Below, piece by piece: positions 11,742 to 27,300 of a stretch of 64,000 bases of DNA (position 1 is the stretch's first letter; every line of letters begins with the position of its first letter). A program made the translations under genes and the position numbers. This DNA comes from Tetrahymena elliotti 4EA (taxonomy: Eukaryota > Ciliophora > Oligohymenophorea > Hymenostomatida > Tetrahymenidae). A model generated the notes under the pieces. That model saw only the letters and a list, made by a program, of their open reading frames with translations, was not told where the DNA came from and searched no databases. The DNA lies in the NCBI GenBank assembly GCA_000231825.2, contig JH720330.1:266789-330788 (forward strand), written 5' to 3'.

Positions 11742-13381
11742 TCATTTGGGTTCAAATTTTATATTTTAATCTTGTATTATTACTGTTTGCATCTCCATGT
11801 TTTATTCTTTCTTTCCTACTTATACCCTCTTTAATACCTTTAATATCTAATGGTCCCAATCTAGTTTTAAATATTTTATAAAGCAACATATAGCAACTAT
11901 AGATGCAGATAGAGATTAAGAAATCCATAATCCTTTAATACCAATCTAAACATAGAATATTAATAAAAAAGCTAATGGTAAACCAATTAAATAGTAAGAA
12001 AAAAAGAAAGATTTAGCAGCATAATTCTGATAGTCACAACAACGTAATATTCCACTCAAAATAAATGAGAAAAATCCACCAATAATAAACATATAAATAT
12101 ACATGTTATATGCAGTTCTAAAATGCTATTCCATCTCATAATCTGTACTAAAAACTCCAGCAAAAAAATCTTGAAGCAATATACCAATAATCATTATTAA
12201 TAATACTTCTACTAAGCAAGCAATAAGAGTTATTTTACTTATATTAATGCAGACTTTTTTTTTTGCATCTCCAATAGCATTTCCTATTGAAAATATAGGT
12301 TATTTATTTTAACTTAAAAAATATATACCTAAGTAACTGTTAGCAGTTTAAGATAACCCTAGAGGAAACATAGCAAAAAATAGAATTATACTTGAAAATG
12401 ATGTCTACCCTGCTAGTTACATATCATCTTTGATCATCCCTACTAAGATAATTTAAAACTCATAAAAAATCCATTCTAGAAAAATCTAAGCCCCCACCGG
12501 AACAGAAATTTAGAAAAAAGGTATCCATTTTTCAAATAGGTACTATCTTTTATAAGGTATACTCCAAATTTAATCACAAAGATGTCTTTATTTTATTAAA
12601 TGTCTTAATAAAATAAATCCGAGTAACTCTGATATGGCTTTTGCCAAACCAATTCCATATATGTCTAGATTTAACAGAATTGAAAATATATAACACCATA
12701 TTGGATGCAAGAAGTAAACTAAAAATTAGACTTTCATAGGTATATCAAATATATTCTATGAAATAAGTAGCTATCTAGTTGTTTCATTGAGTATATTTCC
12801 TATAATTGAAGGAATAGCTGAATAAGAAAATTGTTAAGTGATAATAGATACTTCTTCTGAAATTCCAACAAATGTTAATATAGATTTAGTGTTGAGCAAT
12901 AAAATAGTGCTAAAAATTCCTACACTATATAGTATTGCTTAAGACTTTTAATACAATTCTGCCATAAGCTATTTTATTTAGAATTAAAGGATAAATTGAA
13001 AATAAAATGCAATTTTACTTAGTAATTATTAGCTCCATATGCTTGAGCTAATTAAATGAAAAGGCCATTTCCTAAGGAGACTATAAAACAAAGAGTAGTT
13101 GAGTTAAACCATGTTACTCCCATTCCAAATGAAGCAACTGTTTCATAATTTCCAAATTACTTTACAAAGAACATATTTATAAAGTTATAGTAAAAAATAG
13201 ATAGAAACAAAATTGTATTAGGGATTGATTCAATAATCAAATCACGTACTTGAAAAAAAATGCTCTCTTTAATTATTTCTTCCTCTTGAAGGAATGTTAA
13301 AAGCTTTTTCTCATTTTTTATGGAAAAAGAAATTCCCTCTTCTGCAATAAATTTTTATTTTATCTCTTCTTCTTAATGCAT
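11742..13381 (-). CDS. MATE-family multidrug/metabolite efflux transporter
   Basis: Integral membrane antiporter of the MATE family, which exports organic cations and metabolites using H+ or Na+ gradients. The start at 13381 (MHQEEEIKQKF) follows an A-rich leader. Removing two introns, 12969-13018 (50 nt) and 12284-12328 (45 nt), leaves an open frame of 515 codons ending TGA at 11742, so about 514 residues, normal for MATE. The first half holds the family-typical pattern FGMGVTWFNSTTLC...LGNGLFIQLAQAYGANNYQ, with Gly-rich helix and QAxGAxN. The mirrored repeat appears later as PLGLSQTANSYLG...IGNAIGDAKK, as expected for a two-fold pseudosymmetric 12-helix protein. An acidic cytosolic N-terminus (FLQEEEIIKE) precedes the first helix. 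It stands alone between the channel array and the giant gene. Substrate and membrane location cannot be read from the sequence. Confidence 0.9.
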
Positions 13382-14180
13382 TTTAAATTAAAAATTATTT
13401 TTTAAGAAAAACTAATTTGAATTTCTATTGAATTTTTAAGCTTTTTAATTGCCAATTGGAAGTTAATTTTGTCTACTCATTTAATAAAAGATTAATACTT
13501 TTTCTATTTCATATTATTTATTTAGATTGTCTACATACATATCTATCTTTACAATTAAGTAAATTTTAAAATATATTACTAAATTATTTTGATAATATCA
13601 ATACTTCATAGTACTTTTGACATATTTTTAAATTTAGTATGAATTATTAGATTTTAAACTTAACCTCTACTTATAAATTCTGAATACTAATTCTTTTTCA
13701 TTTTCCAAAAGCATTTGCAAAAATAAAAAGTAAATATTTTTAATATTCCTTTTTCTTTATCATGAAATAATTATTTTTAAATCTTAATCATTTCCAACAT
13801 ATTAATAATTTTATTTAGAAAATGTAAATGAAAATAATCAAACAGTAAATTTTGATTTTATTCTTAAATAATTAGTTTTGAAAAAAATAGGATTCTAAGA
13901 AATAGATTAATTTAGAAACCTCTAAATTTTAAATTAGACAATTTAGGAGAAAATATCCAAATATACTTTGTAAAAATAATTTTTGTGAAATACATTCCAC
14001 TCTCAAAATATTTGTTTTTTTGTTTCATAATTTAGAAAATTTATCATATTTGGTTTTTTTTGAAATAGGCATTTTCTTGTTATTTTATTTTATATTTTAT
14101 TTTTATTGATTTTTTTCTTGAAAAAAAATAAAGCTTAATAAATTAATTTTATCAATTTACTATAAAAAATATATTTTAAA
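13382..14180. other. Intergenic spacer between MATE and giant gene A
   Basis: About 0.8 kb of AT-rich sequence holding the MATE 5' flank and the 3' end of giant gene A. Nothing else recognised. Confidence 0.5.
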
Positions 14181-17100
14181 TCAATTATTATTATATCCAA
14201 TAATTTTCTTAGTTGAATTTGTAAATTTTTTCTATTTTTTACAATATCCAAATTACTTTCCTGTTTCATATCTTTATTCTACAATTTAAGAAAGTTTTAT
14301 ATTTATGTCTTTTAAATCTTCGATCATAAGACAGCTATCTACATCTATTTTTGATAAAAAATTTTTTTAAAAATAAATTCAATAATGATGCTAATTTTAT
14401 AAAATTTATTTAAATATAAATAACTAATTACTGTAGTTGAAAGGAGTGCTGAATTTGAAAGCAATAACATGACTATCTTATAGAGGTAAATATTTTAATT
14501 AATCTTTGTAAGGCATTACATTGGTAGCTGTCATATAAACTGTATAATTAGTACCATCGTTTAAGTTGTCGAAATATAGATTTGCTGTATTTTAGTTGCT
14601 AAAGTTAGAATAAGACTTAGTTGACCAAAACTCATTTACCGGGTTATTGTTTTAATCAAATCCTAAAATAATTTATTGAGAAAGTAATGTGATATTTTGA
14701 TTTTTTTAATCTTCTAGCAATACAGCATAAACAACAGAGTCTTCCCAAGATCTTACTGAAATATTAGCAGAATAAAAACTTAAATTCTCAACCTTAGGCT
14801 TTAATTCTGTAATTTTGGTCATTCCATTTATATATTTTCTAGAATAAGGTTCTACTCTATATGTCTCAAATCCAGTCACATAAGTTTTCATTAGTTTCAT
14901 GAAGATTTCAGAGTTACTATTTATCATATTTTCTAAGTATTCATTTATGTCATACCCATTAGATTGAGGAGCTATAGCAATTTCAAAGGTAAATAAATCA
15001 TTCTTTAGCCTTGATCCTTAATCATCTATCAGCTTATTTGATGTCAATATAGCCATATCAGTTTACTTTATTCTAAGAGCTTATGAAAGTTAGCTAACTA
15101 ATTCTTCAGAGTTTGTATTTTTTGAAAGAGTTAAATGGAAGATAGATCCTGATTTTAAGTAAGAAGTTGTAAAGTTAGTACTTTTTACGCTTGAAATACC
15201 CATTCCATTACTGCAAACTGCATATATCTCATAAGATGTAGAGTAATTTAATTCTTCTATCTTTATCTCAGCTGTATAATCCTTAGCCTCGGGGAAAAAC
15301 TAAGAAGTATGAACTTCACCTTTCTTGATAATTTTTCCATTTGAATAGGTATATTCTAAAACTTCTTAAGCAGAAAGAGGAGGTTTAGAATTCTTATATG
15401 TAACAAAGTACTTTACTAATCCAGGTTGGCTTGTAATTAGATACAAAATTGCTTTATTTTATTCAAGAGATACTACTTTAATAGACATTATTTCAGGCCT
15501 TAAGTCTTTATGAGAAACTAAATTAATGTCAATGCTTTTTCCTAAATAATTTTTAAAGTAGCTTTCATGAGGAATATTATCCATAAATTCTAGTTTAGCT
15601 ATTTTATTATTTTAGTGAGTTTCGCTATGAGTAATAACCATATACTTTACTGAAGGTTTAAGTTAATGAACAACTTTTTAATTTGACAAAAGAGAGAAGT
15701 AAAATGGAATAGGTTCAGTTACTTTTTCCGATAAGTATTAAATTGTGAAATTATAGTTTTTTTGTTCATGAGTAATCAAAATCTTTGGAGGCAATACTCT
15801 TATATTCTAAGTTTTTTAGGTAAATATAATTAAATGTAATTCTTGAAAATTAAAAAATAACAAATAAAATTTTTTGAAAAAAATATTTTTTTAAAAAAAA
15901 TTGTATAATTAAGATTTTAAATATATTTACTGTTGAGTTTGTTATATCAATGTTAAGATATATATTTTAAGAAGGAGGCTCTGGCACATTAACAAATGCT
16001 GTAACTATACCTCCAATAGAATTAGCTTTAAAGTCTTCTATGAAAACATATTTAGGTGTCTAGTCAAAAACGTAGCTTTCAACCACATCAAATTTTAATA
16101 TGGGAGGAAGTTAATATTAATCTCCTGATTTTTGGGATGACCCTTCTCTTGTTTCTATTTTTTCAAATAGTATAAATTGTGCACCGAGTTGAGCATTTTA
16201 TTTAACCAATATTTTTAAATTAATCTCTGAAGGAATATCAAAATCTTTAAAGACTAAAATATTTGGTATTAGATCAAAATACAAGCTATTATATTTAGGG
16301 ATAAGTTTCAAAATATTGGCTGGTCTCTCAATTTCCATCTTGTATTAGTTAGATATATAAAATAAATAAATATTTTAACCAAAATTAAAATATCTAATAT
16401 GTAGCTATTTACTTTAAATTAGTATGAAAGACCTTTTGCTAATTTAGTAGGCCCATCAATTTTAATATAAAGAAGGTCTTTAGAGTAACTTAAGCATGCT
16501 TTTTGAGAAGGTTTCTAAATTATTTTTGAAAATTATGAGATATTTGAATTAAAAAAAATAATTTACTGATATTGCTAAAATTTGATTTGTTGACATATCA
16601 AACATAGATATTTTAAAGTTTTAATTCTCAAACTATTCATTTTTACAAGGATCCGTAATAGAAGGATTAATTAGTGATTCAACATAAAGGTAATGGAAGA
16701 CATTCTCAACTTTATTTATCTCAGACCAAGAAAGTATTGTATTGTTGTATAATTTGCAATTAGTTTTTATGTTTTAACTTATTGAGCCATAGCACGATAT
16801 GTCTTATGGTTAAAGAGAGACATCAAATTAGTCTGGCAATTCAATCATTAATCCAATATGAGCACTTTACTTTAGCTATATAAGAGTATAAATTTCAAAT
16901 AAATAAGGAGATAGAACAGTAGTGCTATTTATTTTTGCTTCAACTTTTTTTATATCTAATTATTTTGCTGTATCACTGATTTCATAATATAAATCATCTT
17001 CAAAAACCCAAGATGCAATTCCATCACGAGAATGAATAATTCTATTATTAATTTACTAATTAATTTTATGAGCTTAATCAATATCAAAATACCTATAAGA

Positions 17101-20100
17101 ATCTAAATAGAATTTTCCAGGATTGAAAACATTTTAAACTATCAAATAATTCCATTCATATGAAGTCTTATCATAAAAGCTACTAACATTTGAGAAGGCT
17201 TAAAAATATTTTAATTTCAAAATTTAAAATAAAAAAATGTTAAAAAAAATAAAATTACTAATTGTGTAATCATATTTGATTGTGCAAGGAATTTTTATAA
17301 AGTCTTAATTATCTATCGTTTTAGCTTTTAACTTTAAAATTTCTAGAATTGAAAATCTAAATGCTTCATTATTAGTATTGTAGATGAAGCATTTCAAATT
17401 TACTCCAAGATTTTTAGAGAAATGAGTTGGGAAAGTTATGGATGTCTCTTCTATTTATGCTTGATTTCTTATACTTGGAGTCTAATTAGATAAAAATTAT
17501 TTTAAATAAAATACAAAAATAAAAATGCCAACCTTAAAAATGTAATAAGCAGGTTCTGCTGCATTTATTGGCACGTTTTAGAGTTTAATTTAAGAATGAT
17601 TGTCATAATCTTGAGTAAATATAATATTAGGATTTTCAAATATACTAGCAAAATTAGTTCCTGTATTTTATGTTTCAGCATAATATGAATTCTGCAATCT
17701 AAATTAAGCAGAAAATAAATAGTTACTATTAGCTATACTTGGATTAAATAAATCTATATTAATCGTAAATGATGAGGAATTAGCTATATTTCTTAATTAG
17801 GCAGATAAAATTAATTATCCTTTAATTTCTTAAAGAGTGCATGATTTTGCATAAAGAGTAGTTTACTCAAAACTTGAGCAATCATAATTTCCTAATTTAT
17901 TATTCATGTTATATTCTATTGGTAGTTTAATTTCAATTATGCTTTTATTACTTATGGGCATATTACAAGAGAATTTAAATGAGTAGAATGATTTTAATTC
18001 AGTATTTTTAGTAAATAGATTAACTGACATAACACACTTTTTCAAAGCTGTTACATAGAAAATAGGTGGATTAGCAGCTTTTTAAGATATTATTTGATTT
18101 AAAATAGCATTATTATTAAAATGAGAGGAAAATATGAAGTTGTATTGTGTAAGAGCCTAATTATAACTCTTATTTGGATTTGTAATACCACCTACAATAA
18201 TTTTATAAATTGAGTTTGGCTGTAGTTAAGTATTAACTAATTAAACACTTAGTCTGTTTGGAGATATAAATTTACATATTGATTTGTTGAATTCATCATA
18301 AACATCTCCTATCAATTTACATTTTAGAGGATTGGCACTTTGTCTAGGATTATCATAAAGATCTAATGGAAAATCTACTGAAATTGCTCCATCAGCAGGT
18401 ACTATATGGCCTAATTAGAATTAGAATGTATATTGAACATTTTATTCACCTCCAATTTGAGAAGAAGCTTCAACAGTAGCACTTTTAAAAAGAGAAGAAG
18501 GAGCAAAGTTAGCTGTAAATACAGATGCATATCTGTTATCTATTTTTCTGTCAATAAATGTAAACTAATTTATTTCTATTTATCCAATAATAGCATAATT
18601 TGGGTTAGGGATACCATTTACTTTAAAAACTACTTAACTTCCAGCTGCTAAGTTAGCTTGAGGCCTAAGATAAACCATGCTTGAAGCAGGAAAAACAAAA
18701 ATAGCACTGCAAGTAGATCCACAATTTATTGATGAAGGATCATACATTAGTGTATTTATAAAGTTATTAGGGAATTATACACCAAAATAGTCTGTTATCT
18801 TTAAGATTCTATTTTTCAAAGTAAATGTGAATTAATAGTTAGAAGTTTAATGAATCTAACTATTTCCAGTAACCAGTATATTACTATTTAGATTTGAAAT
18901 TGGTTAATTTAAAGCACTAGTTTTATCAGGAACGTATGCTACTAAATTATAAAAATATGCTTCTGAGTCAAACTTTGGATTTGTTATCAAAACTCCTAAA
19001 AGTTATTATTTAAATTTATGTCATTTAATTAATTGTTTAATCAATAAAATTACCTATTTTAACAGTTGTTAGTAGATTGGCAGCAATAGATTAGATATTT
19101 GTAATCAAAATTGATATCTGAGTATTTGATGGTATTTATTCATAATTAGATATTGATATTTATGGCATTTTTTCAGTCCCTCTTCCATAACTCAAAACAC
19201 ACTTTAATCTATTTCCTTAGGATAAAGTTAATCCACTTTTAATGGCACATCCAATTTCTGAGTTATCTTTTACTTACATTCCTAAATCACTGGTATAACC
19301 AGGGTGGATTGTATAACCATCACCTATCCATTCAAATACAAGCTTAATTGTTGAAAAAATTCCTTAAGATAACTGACCTTGAACTTATCTTTAATAACCC
19401 AAAGGAATAGCATGCTTTCCTGTTTTAAATTAGAATTCATAAAGCTGTGGTGTCAATTCATCTAGTGAGTTGATAACCTTCAAAAAATTCACATCTAAAT
19501 TTTCTCCTCTAACATTTGTGAAATTTGTTTATTAGGTCTCAACTAGTTTTTGATCACAATACATATCTAGCTTAATAGGATAAAAAGTTCCTGGATAAGG
19601 AGGAGCTAAAAATAATTATTTGCCATCTTTATCACTAACTGTCACAATTTTAGCTAAATCACCCAATTTTTCATTTAAAATTAATTTAACCTAGGTTTAG
19701 CCTTATCTCCTTGAGATAGAACATGAATCAATTGCTACTGATTTGGCTCCTATATTAAAATAAGTGATTATTATTTATTCTCAAAATATATAAAACTTTA
19801 AAAAGATCATTTCAAATTTATTTTTATTAAAAGAATGTGTTAATACCTTAAATAGTGCACTTGTCAAAAGTTTAAGTTGAAGGATAAATAAACTCATCTG
19901 GAATAGTAAATACTAATTAATTGATATCACAATCTTAAGGTTTAGTATTTGGTTAAATCAACATTTAAAAACTAACTTTTTCATCAATATGTGCCTACCT
20001 TTAATAAAATGATTCTGTATAAAATCCTGCAGAGTTTAAATTAGGTTATTAATAGAAAGATATATCCCAATCAATCTTGGACTAGGTCACATGATACCAC

Positions 20101-23100
20101 TATAAATTATTCTTAGAATCTAATAAATCATCACAACGTACTACGCATCCATACAAAATGAAAGGATTTGCATGTCCTGGCAATATTCCATCTTTAGGAG
20201 GGATTTTGTCATCAATAATGAATTTAAAGTTTATTCTTAAATTAAATTTGCTAAATTTAGTTTCCCAAGGTAAGAAATATTTTGTTCTAATAAGTAGAAT
20301 ATATTACTCATGAACTTCGCAATCATATCTAAGAGGATAGGGCTATCTTAAAGTATCTGGTAATAATGTCAATGTAGCATTACAGTAATTCATGCCAAAT
20401 TTAGAAATTTCTTTAGGTTTTTCTAATCTGAAATAGCTTATTTCATCTTCAATATCTAAATTTAGTACATCTAACTAAGCTATATTCATGAAACTTTCTT
20501 TCAGAAAAACTGTGTTAATATGATACTTTGGATCAATAGTTTAAGTATTTATAATTTAACCATTTGTATCTATTAATTTAATAAAAAAATCAATTATTAT
20601 TTAAAAATTAATTGATAAAAATGTGAAAAAATTTTTTACTGATGGTATAGTAATCATAGTAGTTATGAGTTATTTTTTAAGGCAAAATTATTTTTCCATT
20701 ATTGTCAAATACTTACAATATGAAATAATTATCTGGAGATGGGTTTCTTCTATGCCACCCATTTATCATATTATCTAACTGTATAGATGTTTCTAATCCG
20801 GCTTTTATTTGAGCACTTGGTTTGAATAAGACCTATTTTATAGAAACAAAAATTTGTGAAACTTTATTTAATCAATTTTTTTTTATTATTTGAATTTAAG
20901 AAATCATCTTTTTTATATTTTTTGGTTTAATTATTTTTTTTGTTTGAAATTTATTAAAATAAAAAATTTTTTATTAATTTTGGTTTTAAGTGTGGTTGAA
21001 AGAAGAAATTTACCCAATTATATTCTTTGAACTCTATACACTCTCCTACTAATGTTGAGCATGTATTTTAGTTTTTATGATTAGATGGATACTATATAAG
21101 AATGAATTAGTTTGGCTGAATATCGACTGTAGACCTAATAGTAAATGTATGAGAAGCCTTGAGGGTTACAGTGTTTGAATTTGCTGTGAAAACACCACTA
21201 ATTTAATATTAGCTTAGAGGTATAGGTTATGTAATATAATATTAATGCTCAGCGTGATAAAGGATACAATTAAAATGTGGGGTATCATCTCTACAATTCT
21301 TTCTTACACTTAATTTAATTCCAGCAACCTAACCTACAAAAACTGGATTTTCTACATAGGCTAACCAAAAATCTACTAATTCAGTACTAGATATATCTTT
21401 TTGAATAGGTATTTTAACTATAACTGCAGTTCCTCTTTGTGCTATGAGAGAACCTTAATCTCCTTTAAATACATAACATAATATTCTTTACTTTGAGATT
21501 TTGTTGAATCCAAATCTTTCAGAGCAACTAATTTATCCTGAAATATCTGTAAAACCTAGCCCTAGATCATTTTTGAATACCGTTCTTAATCTATCAAATG
21601 TTTGGAATTCGACCCATATCTCATCACCTAGAGAAGCTTTATTGTAATTCATAATAAAACTAAATCTTATTGCTGTTTTTTCTCCTGCACCAGTATTCAA
21701 AACCTACACCCTGAAAGTGTCAGATATATCTTCTCTTGGTTTTACATAGTATTCATTATAAGTTCTCTCAAGAAGTGTTGTACCTTAATATGCATCTAAA
21801 TAAAAATTATATAATCCACGGTCTAAATTTAAAAGACCTTCTTGATATGCAACATTGGATCTTTAAGATTCGATTGAAAAAATATACTCAATTTATTAAT
21901 TAATCGAATAATGACTTAATGAAGGGTCATCTACATTAATATCAAATACTAATTTATCTCCTTCCAAAGAAAACTTTGATGTAATCCAATCTTTATATTT
22001 ATAAGGAGGATAAGGATATGTGTCATATGGCATTATAGAAGGGTCATTTCTTTTGTACCTACCTTTTAATTCAAGTCTTGTTCCTATAGCGCTGATCCAC
22101 CCATTAGGGAGATTTAATTTAAGCTTATAATTTTAATTTATTAACAAACTATTTGATCTCATAGTAAAAACAAAGTCTAATTTCTACCATTCTTTTGCGT
22201 AAATTGGATAAGTTACTCTATCTAAAATTTCAAAATAGCTCATACCTGGATTACTTGAGAAGATAGTTGTTTAAGGTACAGGTTTAGAAACAGCTATAAT
22301 GTTTTAAGGGTTCTATGAGCCATACATACTTACGTTTAATACATTAACAATTGCTCCACTATTTACATTCTTAAGATAAAATTCTACATTAATACTAGTG
22401 GAGCTTGTAAAGCTGTTAAACCCTTTAATAATATACTATTTAGAATTTTTAAGTTAGCATTCAAGTGGTCCTTATCTCACTTATTTAGAGTTTGTTGAAT
22501 CTACTAATTTAAAAGTAGTATATGTATAGCATTATGGTTCATACCCATCTAGTTCATTAGAAAGATTAATTTCAATAAATCCTCCTATTGGTACCTAGTT
22601 GGGTGTAGAGATAATAAGCCTATAAAGGCAAACACTATTTATTGTTTAGAATCCTAATTTATATACTAAAGTTTTAGGAGTAAGATCTTCAAATGGTTTG
22701 AGCCATTTCTGCTAAGGATTATTATAATATTAAGTAAGAGATTTATTTGTTATATAAGCAAACCAGAACCCATATTAAACCGAGTATGTATTAGATTTGA
22801 AGTTAGTTCCTAAACTCATTACAGACCATGCAGATTGGAAATAACTTAAAGGAGTGATCATTATCAAATAAATTTTATCAAAAACTTCAACTTTACATCC
22901 AGAAACTTAAATTGTCATTAATTATGTCCTATCAATGGCTATATCATTATTATTATCCCATTTCAATAGAATTCTTTATGGAGAACCAATATTGTAATTG
23001 AACTAAACACTTAAATCCATAGTACTTTGTTAAACATAATCATTTATAGAATTCGTTTTAAAATTAGCAATAGTCATATCTGTATGTGCTGAGTCAATAT

Positions 23101-24310
23101 ATGCATGATTGATGAACCAATACTCATCTAAAATTTATATTCTCATATCTTTATTATTTATGAATACAGTGGAAATTTTATAAGAAAGAGAAGTGTGATG
23201 ATCAAAAGGATTTTTAACCATAGGTATCTTAAAAACATATTATTAGCCAGCATTTAAATCTTACCCATTAACATAATTAATCCTAATATTTGCAAAGAAA
23301 TTTTTGTGTTGACCAAAATTAACTAAAGAAAATCCACTAGAAAAAGGAGGTTCTATGAGGAAGGAATGTTCAAATCCATTAATAAATTCAGGTAACCCAT
23401 CTCTTTTATATGTATTTACTAAATCGAAATCTTCATAAGTTAATCCAGATTTTTAGAAATAATTGCTATCTACTTCAACCAATAAATAAGATTCTTACAT
23501 TTGGTTAAGAGGAACAGATGGAACAAAAGTAATTTCAGCCACATCATAATCTTCAGAGGTTGTTGTTAAATGATTTATCTTAGCTTTCTAAAATCTATTA
23601 GTTATTCTAGTAATAAAAGTATCATAAGAAGGTTAAGTAGTTCCAAAAGGACTATAAATCTGCCAAATAAACTCAGATCTAAGCGGAGCTAAAGGGAGAA
23701 TAAATGAAGAACCCTAAATTCTTTTTTCAGTAATATGAACAATATAAGCTTTACCACTACTTAATATATCTCTAGGAGCAGTCAATATGTAAAAATAAGG
23801 GTTTCCACTTGTATCAATTTTGCATTTTGAATATAAAGGAAGAGCTATTTTTTGATTTAAAAAAAATTTTTTAAGTCAAATTCATTTATATTTTAATGAA
23901 AAAAAAGTTACCTAATTTATCATATAAAGAAATTTCAGGAACAAAATAACACATAAGCCATTATGTAGGATCACTTTGAATATATCCATTCGTTAACAAA
24001 GGTGGTAATTTAATTTACAAATAATCAGCATTAGTCATTGGGTCAATAAAAGTAGTAGTTTATTTAAAGTTGAGAGTTAAATCTAAAATAAATCTAAATC
24101 TTAATCTCCAAGTAGTCTTAATTGCACTATTCGCATATAATTTTCTCTAAGCTATTTCATGATATCCAGATATATACTTTCCTTCTGTAAATCTAAAATA
24201 GTTAAAAACAGAATGAACTTTACTGAATTATGTAGACGGTACAGTTATCTATCTAAAATATTCAACTTAACCATTTTAAGTATAAGTTGACATAGAATAG
24301 GCAATAGTAT
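14181..24310 (-). repeat. Paralogous block, copy A (pairs with 53842-64000)
   Basis: The 3' 10 kb of giant gene A aligns collinearly with the 10 kb of giant gene B inside the window. Landmarks are the terminal Cys exon (14181-14344 against 53842-53987), the YCNATL segment (near 20370 against 60100), and the block ending RFTEGKYI (near 24180 against 63870). Both copies are in the same orientation. Confidence 0.85.
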
Positions 24311-27300
24311 CTTTGTCTATTTGCATTTGTAAAAACATCTAATAAGGTGTGGTATCTTCCCAATCTGCTATACCAACAAGATTTACATTAAATCTATTAT
24401 TAGCAAATCCTATCTGGCAATCTACATACCTATAAATAAACAAGCTTTTCTTCTAACCCTCACTTTAAATATAACATTTATGAATAGCTTTTACTCCTTA
24501 TGTAAAGTCAAATATAATATTAGTTAGCTATCTTTTTACTTTTTCAGCTTTACTAATTTAATGAGTTATCCTAAATTTCATAGTTATACTTTGATTTGCT
24601 GCATAGCTATATGTAGGAATTACATCAGTCTGTATAAAAATAAAATCAAATATTTTATGTTGTTATGAATTGAAAATAAATTACTAAATGAGACTAACTA
24701 GAATCTATATTTATCGTAGGCGAATCTTTTATAAATTAAGACCACTGAACATTTTAAGATAAATCTATCATTCCAACATTAGTTTATCTAAATCCATCTC
24801 CATCAAAATTCCAATATTAACCCATAAAAAGTTAGTAATCAATTTTTCCATTTACATTCCAAGCATCTTTTTAGTATGGATATGGGTTAACTGCATTTTT
24901 AATTGAAAAATTAATTGAATTATTAGTATTATCTCTTTTTGGAGCAGAGATGTAAGCAGATCTTGTTTTTCTATTAAACCAAAGTAATTCAAGTTTTCCA
25001 AACCCATCATAATAATTTAAAGAATCAGGTGTATTGTCTCCTCCAAGAAAACCATTTGTGAAAGTTAGTCTCATCTTTTAAGTGTAAATAACATTAAAAA
25101 AATAATTAAATAATTTATAAATAATTTAAAACCTTTTATCCAGGAGTATTGTACTAACCCCAAGTATCAACATAACCGATAGAGGCTTAAGGCCAAGAAT
25201 TAATTAAGTTATTATTATATTCAACATTTTTTTATCCGTAAACATAACTATTAGGAGGGCTTAACTGAATAGGAGCTAATTTTATATTGAATTTTTATGA
25301 GTTGTTTATATTTAAAAAATAATTACATATTGCAGCATTATTCCATATAGAAGGATTCATTCCATCTACTAAAATCATTTCTTTTAGAAGAATAAAATAT
25401 CTTGAATAATCCAGTGATATAGAGGTTTTAGAATTAGCTCTATACAAATTAAATTCAATATCAATTGGAGTATACCCATTTGTTGAATCAGGTAAAAGCC
25501 AATCATCGAAAGCAAATGTTAAAATAGATGAAGGGCTAAATTAGTTAACTTCTTCTATTCTAACCATGAGGCCTTTGTAAGACTTAGCTTTTAAAATAGG
25601 TATGTTTTTATTTTTAATTTATTTAATAAAAATATTACTATTTATGTCAAAAACTCTGCATCTGGCTGTGTTAACTCTATATGGATTTTTAGACTCTAAA
25701 ACTAATGATATTTAACAAGGAATTGTATTACCATGAGTAGCACCTGGAATATTAGCTACAGCTAAAATAGGGAATTTCAACTCAAAATATATTCTAGGAT
25801 AATCCATAGTGCTTCCACTTTTTACAAACATTTCGATCACAAATGAAGTTAATTTATTATGTATTTGATTTGTAAAATAGAAATATTCTAGTTTCAATTC
25901 ATCTGTTTATTTGCTCGTTGAGTAATCATTGTATCTTGTATTAGATTAATGATCGTTGTTTTTTATTGACAAACTTTTTTAAAAAAAAATAAATATCCTC
26001 TCTATCTTCTTGAAATGTAATACCTAGTTTCAGCTGAGTCATAAACAAACATGTGGCCAGTTTTGTTTGGGTTAGTTTGCTTCCATAAACCAATGTGACT
26101 ATTAGTTCTTCTAGTAGAAATAATAACCTCTAACACTGAATTTTGATTATACACTCTATAGTTAGGTTAATGAATCAAAAATCCGTTACCTAGCCAAGCT
26201 CTTCCTCTAACTTCTATTTCTCTGTTAAAATTTATGATTCAAAAATTAAAAATAAATAATTAATATATTACTGATATCTCTAAAGAATTGTTGTATCATA
26301 TTCTCTCACTCTAAGATCTAAAAGGTAATTGCAATCAAATCCAGCTTCCACACATAATTCATTTGTTATAAAGCTAAGATTTATTTTAAAAAAGATTTTT
26401 TAATTCGAAATTGCTAAATTTTTATTTACTCTATTCTTTCAAGCCAAATTTTGGGCGACATAATTTTTGCATAGAATCTTAATTCATATCTCCTGTCAAT
26501 AAAAATTTTTGGTCTAAATCCATAAAAACGAGACATAGCATTAGTGATTTTAGTGAATCCTTTATCATATTCAGTAAAGTCAAAATTTGTTTATGTAAAT
26601 GTATCTTAGATTTGAACTTTATAGTCACTATCAGATTTGTAGTTATAATAAAATTTAACTATATACTAGATTGATCTGTTAGAAGCTCCTGAAGGATTTT
26701 ACATTGAGAAATATACATTTAAATAATTATTTGTTTATATCTAAGTGAATAGATTATGCACAACTATTACCCAATAATTAGTATTTCTGCTATCCACATA
26801 GCACCATAAAACATACTAAAATTCTTTTTCTATTCTTGCACTACAAGCTTTTTTTTTTCATTTATTTTTTTTTTAAGTAATTTTATTATAAAAAATATAC
26901 CTGGTGTAATTCCTGTGACTTCAGATCTGGATAGGTAAATCTCTACTCTTCCCCCATCTCTAGTTTCTCTCCATCTCTAGTATCCAAAATTTCAGTGTAT
27001 AGCCCTGAAAAGGCAGTACCTTAGGGTACTATACATATATATATATATTAATGAAATATTATTTTACTTTCCAGCTCCAACCACTGCATTTGTTGCTGCA
27101 GAGCTATCTCTTTTACATATAAGCACTTTTGTATGCTAATTGTAAACTTTAACAAAGTTAGGATTCCATAGACCTTTATCTTCACAAAGTTCTGTAGTCA
27201 TGAGAGGACCAATCTCAGAGTGTCTTATGTAAACATAGGGGGCATTTAAATTTTTAATATTTGAAATTTGCAAATCATAGTATCCTACAAATAATTCAGT

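Noticed and set aside
14379..14381. TGA at 14379-14381 as the end of giant gene A
   Set aside because: Reading through gives a tail with no match in gene B. Splicing 14345-14431 gives a terminal exon homologous to that of B, ending at 14181.
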